From an uncultured Campylobacter sp. (GTDB lineage: Bacteria; Campylobacterota; Campylobacteria; Campylobacterales; Campylobacteraceae): a stretch of 64,000 bases of DNA. Positions 17,174-25,749 of this stretch are shown one piece after another (the first letter of the stretch is position 1; each line of letters begins with the position of its first letter). The translations under genes and the position numbers were made by a program. The DNA lies in NCBI GenBank assembly GCA_934728065.1, contig CAKVDW010000004.1:29447-93446 (forward strand), written 5' to 3'. The notes beneath the pieces are model-generated. The model was not told where the DNA came from. It saw only the letters and a list, made by a program, of their open reading frames with translations, and did no database searches.

Positions 17174-18124
17174 TTGTTTATATTTATTTTAAAGCGTTTG
17201 TTTTGGCTTGTAATTTTGCTTTTAGCACTTTCTTATGTGTGCTTTGCGGCAATACACTTTAGCAAGGGCAGTGTTGTTTATGCTAAAAGTCCGCAAGGAT
17301 TAAGCGATGAGCTAACAGCGCAAATTGAATCAAATTTAAATTTAGACAAACCACTAAACGAGCAGTATTTAAGCTGGCTCAAAGGGGTGATGAGTGGCGA
17401 TTTTGGTAACTCTTTAATCACGGGCGAAAGCGTCAATGAAATCATCAGTGAGCGTTTGCCGCTCACGCTCACGCTTGGCGGGCTTGCTTTGCTGGTGCTG
17501 TTTTTTTTAAGTCTTTTTTTGGCTCTTATTAGCATCGTTTATAAGGACAAATTTATCGACAAAGCCTTAAATTTCATCTCTATGGGCTTTGTTGCTACGC
17601 CCACTTTTGCGCTTTGTTTATTGCTTATCTTGTTTTTTAGTGTGTATTTAGGCATTTTGCCTAGTTCTGGTGTTGCTGATATAGGCTTTGAGGATATTTT
17701 TTTAAATCGCCTTACCCATCTTATCTTGCCTGTAAGTGCTTTGGTGTTAGTGCAGCTTGGAATATATTTGCGTATTTTTAGGACGATTTTACTTGACAGC
17801 CTCAATCAAAACTTCATAGAAGTAGCCTTTGCTAGAGGCTTAAGCACAAAAAGAATTTATTTTCATCTTGTATTAAAACACGCCTTGCCTCCTATACTTA
17901 CATATTTTGCAGCAAATTCAGTATCCTTTTTGATGAATACTTATGTAGTTGAAACAGTTTTTACTTACGGCGGAGTTGGAAATTTGGTTGTTGAGAGCAT
18001 TCTTTTTAAGAACTATCCTGTTATTTTGGCGATTATAGTTTTAAGCGTGATAGCCGTAGTGGTTTTTAATCTTATTGCTGAACTGAGCGCAAATATCCTT
18101 GATACAAGGAAAGCTTATGCTTAA
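17174..18124 (+). CDS. nikY: Nickel/peptide-type ABC importer, permease 1
   Basis: A DppB/NikB-type inner-membrane permease with about six membrane segments. The inner-membrane loop FIEVAFARGLSTKRIYFHLVLKHALPP is the EAA-like ATPase-contact region. ATG codons at 17147 and 17150 overlap or directly follow the -10 box and would be upstream of the predicted transcript start (near 17155). I therefore prefer TTG at 17174, which has AAGGA seven bases upstream and gives 316 residues. It overlaps nikX by 8 bp. The family fixes transport of nickel complexes or peptides; nickel is inferred from the operon. Confidence 0.75.
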   Translation: MFIFILKRLFWLVILLLALSYVCFAAIHFSKGSVVYAKSPQGLSDELTAQIESNLNLDKPLNEQYLSWLKGVMSGDFGNSLITGESVNEIISERLPLTLTLGGLALLVLFFLSLFLALISIVYKDKFIDKALNFISMGFVATPTFALCLLLILFFSVYLGILPSSGVADIGFEDIFLNRLTHLILPVSALVLVQLGIYLRIFRTILLDSLNQNFIEVAFARGLSTKRIYFHLVLKHALPPILTYFAANSVSFLMNTYVVETVFTYGGVGNLVVESILFKNYPVILAIIVLSVIAVVVFNLIAELSANILDTRKAYA

Positions 18125-18908
18125 AAAAATTTTACTTTTTGCCCCACTGTTATTTTGCGTGCTTTTTGCTGTCTTTGTGCCGCTTGTAAGCCCTTATCCT
18201 GCAACTTTTAGTGAGCTTACAAGTGCTAAAATAGCTCCAAATTCCACGCATTTTTTTGGCACGACCTTGCTGGGACGCGATTTATTCACACAAATTGCTT
18301 ATGGCTTACGCGTTTCGCTTTTTGTGGGCTTTATTTCAGCCTTTATAAGCATTGTTTTAAGCGTTGTGTTTGTGTTTATAGCACGGTGCTTTTTTTATAG
18401 CTTTTTTATACGAAGTTTAGATGCTATTTTAGCTTGTCCTAGTTTGCTTTTGGTAATGTTTTTTCAAAGTTTTTTAGGTGGGGACTTACTTACAATGTCT
18501 TTTATACTAGCTTTAGGACATTTTGCATCTATTGCAAAACTCCTTGATAGCGAGCTGAATTCCTTGATGAAAAGCGAGTTTTACCTGTGTTCTCTCGCAC
18601 TTGGAAGCTCTAAAATAAAAGCATTTTACAAGGATTTGCTGCCAGCTTGTGTGAATTTGTTTTTGGTGTTTTTTATCCTTAACATAGCTCACGCCATTTC
18701 ACACGAAGCAACCTTGAGCTTTTTTGGTTTGGGGGTGAGTTTAGATGAGGTGAGCTTGGGACGGCTTTTGGACGAGGGCGCAAAGGCTGTTTTAATAGGA
18801 GCTTGGTGGCTTATCATCTTTCCTGTGGTATTTTTGCTCGCACTCATCTTGCCATTACTTACCATTGCTTCAAATTTGCAGGGTAATTTGGGGGTTAAAA
18901 TTGATTAA
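18117..18908 (+). CDS. nikX: Nickel/peptide-type ABC importer, permease 2
   Basis: A DppC/NikC-type permease of 263 residues with about six membrane segments. The N-terminal HFFGTTLLGRDLFTQIAYG motif is typical of the DppC side, and the EAA loop corresponds to YLCSLALGSSKIKAFYKDLLP. The ATG at 18117 overlaps the end of nikY by 8 bp and has AAGGA upstream, so translation is probably coupled. An in-frame ATG at 18099 lies inside nikY and has no ribosome site. Confidence 0.77.
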   Translation: MLKKILLFAPLLFCVLFAVFVPLVSPYPATFSELTSAKIAPNSTHFFGTTLLGRDLFTQIAYGLRVSLFVGFISAFISIVLSVVFVFIARCFFYSFFIRSLDAILACPSLLLVMFFQSFLGGDLLTMSFILALGHFASIAKLLDSELNSLMKSEFYLCSLALGSSKIKAFYKDLLPACVNLFLVFFILNIAHAISHEATLSFFGLGVSLDEVSLGRLLDEGAKAVLIGAWWLIIFPVVFLLALILPLLTIASNLQGNLGVKID

Positions 18909-19674
18909 AGTAAGAAATTTAAATTTAAAACTCAACGAACACAAGCTTTTAGACAGTATTAGCCTTGAACTTCGTCCAAAAAGCGCGCTTGGTGTGCTTG
19001 GCAAAAGTGGAGCGGGCAAAAGTTTGCTTGCTAAAAGTTTGCTTTGCCTTGTTGGTAAAAACTTTGCTTTAAGTGCTGATGAGTTAAGCGTAGCGGGCTT
19101 TTCACCACTAAACCTTGACAAAAACGCCTTGCGAACTTTAAGAACAAAAGTAGGCTTTATCTTTCAAGATGCAAGGGCGAGCTTTCACCCTATGTTTAAT
19201 ATGGGCGACATTTTTGAAATGCACCTGAAAGAACATAGCAAATTTGGCAAAAAAGAGCGCAAAAATTTAGCTTTTAGCTGGCTTGAACGCTTGGGCTTTG
19301 ATGATATGGAGCTTTTGTGGCACTCTTACACTCATCAATTAAGCGCTGGTATGGCTATGCGTGCGCAAGTGGCTTTGGCTTTGAGCCTTGGCGCACAAAT
19401 CTTACTTTGTGATGAAATCACAAGCTCGCTTGATGAAAAAAACGCGCAAAATATCACAGACATTTTCAAAGAGCTAAAAAAAGAAAAAAGCCTAGTGCTT
19501 ATCTCGCACGAGCTGGATTTTGTAAGAGCTTTAAGCGATGAAATCATCGTGCTTGAAAGGGGACAAATCACCGAAAAAGCTAACGCAAAAGACTTTTTTA
19601 GCGCGCCAAAAAGTAGCTATGGCAAAGAACTTTTGCGTTTATACAAGGATAACAATGCTTTTAAAAGTGCATAA
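18901..19674 (+). CDS. nikW: Nickel/peptide-type ABC importer, ATPase 1
   Basis: A DppD/NikD-like ATPase of 257 residues with Walker A GVLGKSGAGKS, Q-loop FIFQDARASFHPM, signature LSAGM and Walker B ILLCDEITSSLD. The start is best read as TTG at 18901, which overlaps nikX by 8 bp after a GGGGG ribosome site. The only ATG upstream lies well inside nikX. The C-terminal extension of typical peptide-importer ATPases is short here. Confidence 0.75.
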   Translation: MIKVRNLNLKLNEHKLLDSISLELRPKSALGVLGKSGAGKSLLAKSLLCLVGKNFALSADELSVAGFSPLNLDKNALRTLRTKVGFIFQDARASFHPMFNMGDIFEMHLKEHSKFGKKERKNLAFSWLERLGFDDMELLWHSYTHQLSAGMAMRAQVALALSLGAQILLCDEITSSLDEKNAQNITDIFKELKKEKSLVLISHELDFVRALSDEIIVLERGQITEKANAKDFFSAPKSSYGKELLRLYKDNNAFKSA

Positions 19675-20347
19675 ACTTGCTAAATTCTATGAATTTAAAC
19701 GCCATTTATACCTTAAAAGTGAGCAAAAAGCGGTGTTTGAAAATGTGAACTTTGAGTTAAATTTGGGCGAAAATTTACTGCTTTGTGGGCAAAGTGGTTG
19801 TGGCAAAAGCACACTTGGCAAAATCATCGCAATGCTTGAAAAAGCAAGCTCTGGGGAAGTTTTTTTTGAAGAAAAGCTCATTTTAAACCTAAAATTTAAG
19901 GAACAAAGGCGTTTAAGAAAGGAAATTTCTTATGTTTTTCAAGAGCAAAAACTTGCCCTAAACCCTTACAAAAAGGTGCTTGACTTGCTTTGTGTGGGAA
20001 GTGAGAATTTTGGCTTAAAATTTGACTTAAACGAAGCAAAAAGGCTTTTTGAGGACTTTGAACTTGATTTTAGCCTTACAAAGCTCAAACCAAAAGAGCT
20101 GAGCACAGGACAAGCTCAAAGGATAGGGCTGATTAGAGCCTTGCTTTTACGCCCAAAGTTGCTGATTTTAGATGAAATCACCGCCCCGCTTGATTTAAGC
20201 GCAAGTGGCAAAATCCTTTCTCATCTTTTAAATATCCAAAAAAAGCAAGACATAAGCTATATTTTCATTTCTCATCAAGAAAAATTAATGCGTTCATTTT
20301 GCAACAAAGAACTTAAACTAAGCTTTAATACAGCAAAATTTCAGTAA
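19655..20347 (+). CDS. nikV: Nickel/peptide-type ABC importer, ATPase 2
   Basis: A DppF/NikE-like ATPase of 230 residues with Walker A LLCGQSGCGKST, Q-loop YVFQEQKLALNP, signature LSTGQ and Walker B LLILDEITAPLD. The start at 19655 follows AAGGA and overlaps nikW by 20 bp, which fits tight coupling. It closes the importer gene set. Confidence 0.76.
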   Translation: MLLKVHKLAKFYEFKRHLYLKSEQKAVFENVNFELNLGENLLLCGQSGCGKSTLGKIIAMLEKASSGEVFFEEKLILNLKFKEQRRLRKEISYVFQEQKLALNPYKKVLDLLCVGSENFGLKFDLNEAKRLFEDFELDFSLTKLKPKELSTGQAQRIGLIRALLLRPKLLILDEITAPLDLSASGKILSHLLNIQKKQDISYIFISHQEKLMRSFCNKELKLSFNTAKFQ

Positions 20348-20372
20348 AATACCCAAATTTAAAAGGGAAAAA

Positions 20373-21077
20373 ATGAAAACAACAAGCTATGAAAAAGGCA
20401 AAAACGCCCTGTGTTTGCTTGATATGCCAAGCCTTAGAGCAAATGCACTTTGTGCTAAACTTGACGGCTCAAAAAATGTCAATATCTCTTGCCTTGAAGA
20501 TGTTAAATTTAACGCAAAGCCCTATAAATGCGAAATCGGCTCAGCCCCTTTTGTGCTAGCACTCTTAGCAAAGCTCGCCGATGAGAGCAAGTTTGGAGCT
20601 TTGGACGAGGGTTTTTTGAGCGCAGAGTCTTGTCTTGGCGAGGAAGAAGCGCGTGAAATTTTGGAGTTTTTAATAGGGGCTGAGTTTTTGATTTTCGATA
20701 AAGCCTTGCTTTCGCATAAGGATTTTTCAAATATCGCTTATTTTATGGGCTTTTTGTGCGAAAAATTTGCCCTAAAACTTGTTTGTAGCGATGAAAGCAT
20801 AAGTGAAATAAACACAAGCGCATTAAGCGAGCTGCAAGAGCTTGAAAACTTTGACGGGCTAGTGCTTTGCCGCGCAGATGAGCCAAATTTACGCTGCTCA
20901 AAGCAGTTTTTACAAGTTGCAAAGGTGCAAAATGGCGATGAAGTGAGCGTAAAAAGTGCCATTTTCACGCAAAGGGCAAAAATTCAGCTTGATGAGAATT
21001 TACAAGGCACGGTGGGCTTTTTAAACTTTGCTTTAAAGGGCTATGACTTTGTTAAAATTAGCTTAAAAAAGGCGTAA
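20373..21077 (+). CDS. Orphan protein, possible NuoG C-terminal-like fragment
   Basis: A 234-residue soluble protein that I cannot name with confidence. The GEEEAREILEFLIGAEFLIF, LLSHKDFSNIAYFMGFL and NGDEVSVKSAIFTQRAKI segments recall the C-terminal region of Campylobacterota NuoG and the molybdopterin-dinucleotide binding fold. No cysteine cluster or cofactor motif is present. In C. jejuni I recall the nuo operon directly after nikV, so a relic or relocated NuoG fragment is conceivable. A good ribosome site (AAAAGGG) precedes the ATG. rmuC starts two bases after its stop. Confidence 0.5.
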   Translation: MKTTSYEKGKNALCLLDMPSLRANALCAKLDGSKNVNISCLEDVKFNAKPYKCEIGSAPFVLALLAKLADESKFGALDEGFLSAESCLGEEEAREILEFLIGAEFLIFDKALLSHKDFSNIAYFMGFLCEKFALKLVCSDESISEINTSALSELQELENFDGLVLCRADEPNLRCSKQFLQVAKVQNGDEVSVKSAIFTQRAKIQLDENLQGTVGFLNFALKGYDFVKISLKKA

Positions 21078-21078
21078 A

Positions 21079-22416
21079 ATGTGGATTTTATATGCTTTGC
21101 TTTGCGTGAGTGTAGTTATAATCCTTTGTCTTGCCTTTATGCTTAAAACGCGGGCGGGTTTAAATAAATTTTTAAACGAACAATTAACCACAAAGATGAT
21201 AGAAAAGGCAAATTTTAGCGCAAAATGCGAGGAAAAAGACGCTTTAATCACCCAAATGAAAGCAGATTTTAGCGAAGAAAAACAAAGCTTAAAAAACGAA
21301 TATCAAGCGAATTTAACTCAACTTGAAGCCAAATACAAGCTGAATTTAGATGAGCTAAAAAAAGAACTTGCTGCGAATTTAGCCAAGCAAAATGAGCATT
21401 TTTTGCTGCAAAATAAAGAAATGCTGAGCGATGAGGGCAAAAAAATGCTTGATGAGATTTTTGCTCCTGTGAAAAAAAGCGTGAAAGAATACAGCGAAAA
21501 ACTCGCTACAAACGAAACAGCCTTGCAAACAAATATCAAAAATATGTTTTCTTTCAGCCAAGAAATCGGTAAAAAAGCCGATGAGTTAGCGCGAATTTTA
21601 AAAGGCGATAAAAAAATTCGGGGCAATTTCGCAGAACTTCAACTCAAAAATGTTTTAGAACATAGCGGGCTAAAATTTGGCGAGCAGTATAAACTCCAAG
21701 AGCATTTTACGGATAATGGCAAGGGCTATTTCCCAGATGCTGTGGTGTATTTGGATAAGCAAAAAAGTATCATTATAGATGCTAAATTTTCTTTACCAAA
21801 TGACTTTGATTTTGAAGAAAACAGCCAAGATTTATGCAGGCAAATTTGCCAGAATTTAAAAGCTCGCATTGATGAGCTGGCTCGTAAGCCTTATGCGAAC
21901 TTTGAAGCGCACACTTATGACTTTGTTTTGCTTTTTATTCCTTATCAAAACATACTTGATTTAGCCCTTGAATTTGAGCCAAATTTGTATCAAAACGCTT
22001 ATAAAAAAAAGATTTATCTTACCACTCCGCACACGCTTTTTATGGCTCTAAACACCATAAACATTTCGTGGAGGCACATACAAAGCGATGAAAACATACT
22101 CAAAGCCTTTGAGGAACTTGGCAAATTTTATGATAAATTTGCAAGCATTTTAGAAACTTTTGAGAGCATAAAAAGAAACACAAATTCACTTCTTAGCAAT
22201 GTCGATAAAATGCAAGGTCAAATGAGTGGGCGTGGGGGCTTAATTTTACGCGTAGAAAAATTAAAAGAACTTGGCATAAAAACGAACAAACAAATTGAGA
22301 AAAAAAGTCAAGAAAATTTGCTTGAATTTGAGGGCGAAAACATAAATTTAAACGCTAGTGAGAGTGAAAATTTGTTTAGTTTAAATCAACAAAAAAACGG
22401 AGAAAATGAGCAATGA
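21079..22416 (+). CDS. rmuC: DNA recombination protein RmuC
   Basis: A 445-residue protein with one N-terminal membrane anchor (residues 2-22) and a long charged coiled coil (about 35-160). The RmuC nuclease-like domain follows, with KIRGNFAELQLKNVLEHSGL and YFPDAVVYLDKQKSIIIDAKFSLP. RmuC limits inversions at short inverted repeats in E. coli; its biochemical role is inferred from a PD-(D/E)XK-like fold. Its stop overlaps the nnrDE start (ATGA). Confidence 0.9.
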   Translation: MWILYALLCVSVVIILCLAFMLKTRAGLNKFLNEQLTTKMIEKANFSAKCEEKDALITQMKADFSEEKQSLKNEYQANLTQLEAKYKLNLDELKKELAANLAKQNEHFLLQNKEMLSDEGKKMLDEIFAPVKKSVKEYSEKLATNETALQTNIKNMFSFSQEIGKKADELARILKGDKKIRGNFAELQLKNVLEHSGLKFGEQYKLQEHFTDNGKGYFPDAVVYLDKQKSIIIDAKFSLPNDFDFEENSQDLCRQICQNLKARIDELARKPYANFEAHTYDFVLLFIPYQNILDLALEFEPNLYQNAYKKKIYLTTPHTLFMALNTINISWRHIQSDENILKAFEELGKFYDKFASILETFESIKRNTNSLLSNVDKMQGQMSGRGGLILRVEKLKELGIKTNKQIEKKSQENLLEFEGENINLNASESENLFSLNQQKNGENEQ

Positions 22417-23777
22417 AAGCTGTGGTAAAAAGCGCAAAAGCCTTTGATGAAAGAGCCGTTGAGCTGGGGTTTGATGAGCTTATTTTAATGGAAAATGCAG
22501 GCGCAAATTTAGCTAAAATCGCTAAAAATGCCTTGCGAAAAAAGGGCGTTAAAAATGGGCGAATTTTAATTTTGCTGGGACAAGGAAACAACGGCGCGGA
22601 CGGACTTGTAGCGGCTAGACATTTAAAAAATGCACTTTGTTTTTGCGTGGATAAAAAGTTAAAAAAATCCCCCCTTTTTGAAAAGCAAGAAAAAATTGCC
22701 TTAAATTTAGGCGTAAAATTCCTTGACAAAAAGCCAAATTTTCAAAGCTTTGATTGTATCATCGAGTGCATTTTTGGAAGTGGGCTTGACAGAGAAATAA
22801 GCTCAAATTTAAAGGCTCTCATCGCTGAGGCAAATGAAAGTCGTGCGCTAAAAATCGCCTGCGATATGCCTGTAAATTTAGGCTTTGAGCCTTGTTTTAA
22901 TGCTACAATCACCGCTACAATGGGAGCGATAAAAGAAAATTTGCTTGAAGATTACGCAAAAGAAAGCGTTGGCAAGATAAAATGCGTGAATTTGGGCTTA
23001 AATTCAAGCCTTTACGCGCCAAATTCAAATTGCTTTTTGCTAGAAAAAGGCGATTTAAAGCTGATAGAGCGCAAACAAAGCGCAAACAAAGGCGACTTTG
23101 GACACGGCTTTATTTTCGCAAGTGCGAGTGCTGGCACGCTAGCAGGGCTTGGGGCGCTTAATTTTGGTGCGGGTTTGATTTCACTTGTGGGCGCAAAACC
23201 TTTTTCGCCGCTCATAATGCAAAAAGAAAGGATTGATGAGAGCGCAAGTGCCGTAGCTTTGGGAATGGGGCTTGATGATTTGAGCGTTTTAAATGAGCCT
23301 TTGCTTGAAAAAATTCCTGTGATTTTGGACGCAAATGCCTTTAAAAGCTCTCAAATTCGCCCTTTTTTGCAAAGGCAAAATGTCATCTTAACCCCGCACC
23401 CAAAGGAATTTGCAAGGCTTTGGAAAATCGCTTTTGATGAAAACATAAACACCGAGCAAATTCAAAAAAACCGCTTTTTTTATGCGGATAAATTCGCCCA
23501 AAATTTCGAGTGCGTTTTGATTTTAAAGGGCGCAAACACCATCATCGCACAAGGTGGGCAAAAATTTGTTTGCACGCTTGGAAATGCAGCACTTGCAAAG
23601 GGCGGCAGCGGAGACGCTCTTGCTGGAATGATACTTGCGCTTATTTGTGCTAAATTTAGCCCCTTAAACGCTGCTAAAAACGCCGTTTTAGCCCACGCTC
23701 TTGTCGCTAAAAAATGGCGATTTAACCCAAACGCCTTTGACGCGCTTAAACTCATAAAGGGGCTAAAATGCTTGTAA
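22413..23777 (+). CDS. nnrDE: Bifunctional NAD(P)H-hydrate epimerase/dehydratase
   Basis: A 454-residue repair enzyme for damaged NADH and NADPH hydrates. The N-terminal YjeF epimerase domain carries LILMENAGA and GQGNNGADGLVAARHL (about residues 51-66). The C-terminal carbohydrate-kinase-like dehydratase ends with the LAKGGSGDALAGM motif near residue 395. It overlaps rmuC by 4 bp and purN by 10 bp. Confidence 0.92.
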   Translation: MKAVVKSAKAFDERAVELGFDELILMENAGANLAKIAKNALRKKGVKNGRILILLGQGNNGADGLVAARHLKNALCFCVDKKLKKSPLFEKQEKIALNLGVKFLDKKPNFQSFDCIIECIFGSGLDREISSNLKALIAEANESRALKIACDMPVNLGFEPCFNATITATMGAIKENLLEDYAKESVGKIKCVNLGLNSSLYAPNSNCFLLEKGDLKLIERKQSANKGDFGHGFIFASASAGTLAGLGALNFGAGLISLVGAKPFSPLIMQKERIDESASAVALGMGLDDLSVLNEPLLEKIPVILDANAFKSSQIRPFLQRQNVILTPHPKEFARLWKIAFDENINTEQIQKNRFFYADKFAQNFECVLILKGANTIIAQGGQKFVCTLGNAALAKGGSGDALAGMILALICAKFSPLNAAKNAVLAHALVAKKWRFNPNAFDALKLIKGLKCL

Positions 23778-24346
23778 AACTTGCGGTTTTATTCAGCGGC
23801 AACGGCTCAAATTTGCAAAATTTGCTTGAAAAACTGCACCGCAAACGCTTTGGCAACAACGAATTTGAAGTGGTGCTTTGCCTTTGTAACAACAAAAACG
23901 CCTATGGCATAGAAAGGGCGCGAAAATTTAAACTTGAAAGCGTCATCATCGAGCATAAAAATTTTGCTTGTAGAGAGGACTTTGACAGGGCTTTGGTGAG
24001 CGAAATTCAAAAAAGTGGGGCGGATTTAGCGGTGCTGGCGGGCTTTATGCGGATTTTAAGCCCCGTTTTTACGCAAAGCGTGCGCGCTATAAACTTGCAC
24101 CCCTCGCTTTTGCCGCTTTTTAAGGGCGCAAATGCCATAAAAGAAAGCTATCAAAGCGATATGAAAGTGGCTGGTGTGAGCATTCACTATGTGAGTGAAG
24201 AGCTTGACGGCGGGCAAATCATCGCTCAAAGGGCATTTGAAAAAACGCCAAAAATGAGCTTTGAAGCCTTTGAAAGCCAAATTCACGCCCTTGAACACGA
24301 GCTTTTACCTGAAACGGTTATAAAAATTTTTGAGCAAGATTTATAA
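23768..24346 (+). CDS. purN: Phosphoribosylglycinamide formyltransferase
   Basis: PurN transfers formyl from 10-formyltetrahydrofolate to GAR in purine synthesis. The 192-residue protein shows the N-terminal LFSGNGSNLQNL loop and the catalytic Asn and His in AINLHPSLLP. The catalytic Asp is in HYVSEELDGG. Normal length. It is translationally coupled to nnrDE by a 10-bp overlap and convergent with the DUF2920 gene. Confidence 0.95.
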   Translation: MLVKLAVLFSGNGSNLQNLLEKLHRKRFGNNEFEVVLCLCNNKNAYGIERARKFKLESVIIEHKNFACREDFDRALVSEIQKSGADLAVLAGFMRILSPVFTQSVRAINLHPSLLPLFKGANAIKESYQSDMKVAGVSIHYVSEELDGGQIIAQRAFEKTPKMSFEAFESQIHALEHELLPETVIKIFEQDL

Positions 24347-24416
24347 AAATTTTTGTTTTTCAAAATTTTATTTAAGGCTAAATTTAAAACCCTCTATTTA
24401 CACTCATCAAGCTTAC

Positions 24417-25655
24417 TTATAAAAAGCTCAATGCCCCCCCCCTTGCTTTTTCTTTGAATTTATACTCTAAATTCTCACTTTTATAAGCAATTTCGCGTTT
24501 TTCGTCCTTTTCGTGCGTAAAGTGCCTAGCAAGCAAGGGTGGCAACTCTTTTTTGATGAGACTTTTTATCGACATTCCCATTCCGTGTTCTAAATTTTTG
24601 ATGAATTTACCATCAATCTCGCTTTCATCTTTCACCACGCGCAAATTCGCCTCAAAGCCTGAATTTTGCAGGATTTCAAAGAATTTTTCTTTATTTTGGG
24701 CGCTATCTAACTCATCACGCACGCTGTGATAAGACACAAAAATAGGCTTGTTTTGGTGCTTTGCTTGCGTTTTAAGCTGGCTTTCGTTTAGGGGGTTTCT
24801 AATGTCAAGCCTAGCCTTGCAAAGAAAATTTGGCGAGTTTGTGTTAGCGGTGAAATGGGTTTTGGTAAAGGTGCAAAGAGTGATATTTTCAGACACATTC
24901 CCCACTTCACAGAATTGAACAAAATCAATGTCCTTGCCTACACTATAAAAACGAAGTGGCACTACCACATAGCCTGAATTCTCCACAACCGCGTCTATAA
25001 GCCACGGAGCAAATTTAGCGCACAAAAAGCCAAGATAGCCTCCGTGCGAAGTGCCAAAGAGCAAGGTTTTGGGCGTTTTAGCGAGCTTAAATTTAGCACT
25101 ATTTTTTCGCACAAAATAAATAGCGTTTATTATGTCAAGGGCTTGCATAATGCCAAAGTTGTTGTATTCGTTTTTGGTGGGTTGTAGCCCTAAAAATATG
25201 GGCAGTAAATAATCTTTTTTAGCTATTTTGTTTTGATTTTTAAGATATTTTACCAAACTATCAAGCCAAGCACAAAGTTCAAACACTTGTTCTTGCTCTA
25301 AAATATCCTTATCTTCTAAAAATGAGGGTGGGGAAATGATGCCTTCTATACTTCTTAAAAAAAGCTCTTTATCTCTTTTATCCATATAAAAAGTCGCTCC
25401 TGTTTGTGGGCGAAAGCCTATGCAATGATAATCCACCCTCAAAACAGCCACACCATAAGTTTGCACCACAAATTCAGCCAAATGCTCCTCATAGCCCGCA
25501 TAATCTGCCCCGCGAATTCCTGTGATATAAACAAATAAGGCTTTCATTTCTTTTGTCTCATCAAAGCTTACCTTAAATTCGAGCTTTGACTTCCTTTTTA
25601 TACCAAGTTCTATGTCATCGGTGCTTGTGATTTCGTAGCTTTTGTGTTGTATCAA
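24417..25655 (-). CDS. DUF2920 protein with phase-variable C-terminus
   Basis: A 412-residue protein with an alpha/beta-hydrolase look: VYITGIRG early and the nucleophile-elbow-like LLFGTSHGGYLGFLCAKF near residue 200. It resembles the DUF2920 family, which I recall as expanded in C. jejuni near flagellar glycosylation genes and often interrupted by G tracts. Here nine Gs near the 3' end encode RGG before ALSFL and a stop. A tract of ten would instead give GIELFISKLDECK and a stop at 24394-24396. A tract of eight would stop after one residue. Substrate and role are unknown. Confidence 0.7.
   Translation of the reverse strand: MIQHKSYEITSTDDIELGIKRKSKLEFKVSFDETKEMKALFVYITGIRGADYAGYEEHLAEFVVQTYGVAVLRVDYHCIGFRPQTGATFYMDKRDKELFLRSIEGIISPPSFLEDKDILEQEQVFELCAWLDSLVKYLKNQNKIAKKDYLLPIFLGLQPTKNEYNNFGIMQALDIINAIYFVRKNSAKFKLAKTPKTLLFGTSHGGYLGFLCAKFAPWLIDAVVENSGYVVVPLRFYSVGKDIDFVQFCEVGNVSENITLCTFTKTHFTANTNSPNFLCKARLDIRNPLNESQLKTQAKHQNKPIFVSYHSVRDELDSAQNKEKFFEILQNSGFEANLRVVKDESEIDGKFIKNLEHGMGMSIKSLIKKELPPLLARHFTHEKDEKREIAYKSENLEYKFKEKARGGALSFL
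24434..24442. repeat. Homopolymeric C9 (G9 on coding strand)
   Basis: Nine Cs inside the 3' end of the DUF2920 gene, of a length expected to slip during replication in Campylobacter. Slippage changes only the last 2-13 residues. Confidence 0.9.
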
Positions 25656-25732
25656 ATTTTGCCTTTTTGATGAATTTTACTTAAATTTGCTTAAATTTAG
25701 GCTTTTTTGAGAAAATTTTTGTAAATATCTTT

Positions 25733-25742
25733 TGTGTATAAT
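25733..25742 (+). promoter_or_regulatory. Extended -10 promoter directly at an ATG
   Basis: TGTGTATAAT-type extended -10 with the TATAAT hexamer at 25737-25742. The normal start distance puts +1 at about 25749-25750, on the A of the next gene's ATG, which suggests a leaderless transcript. Confidence 0.55.
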
Positions 25743-25749
25743 TTACCTT

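Noticed and set aside
22669..22674. C6 run inside nnrDE as a possible phase-variable tract
   Set aside because: Too short for frequent slippage in Campylobacter, and the frame is intact.
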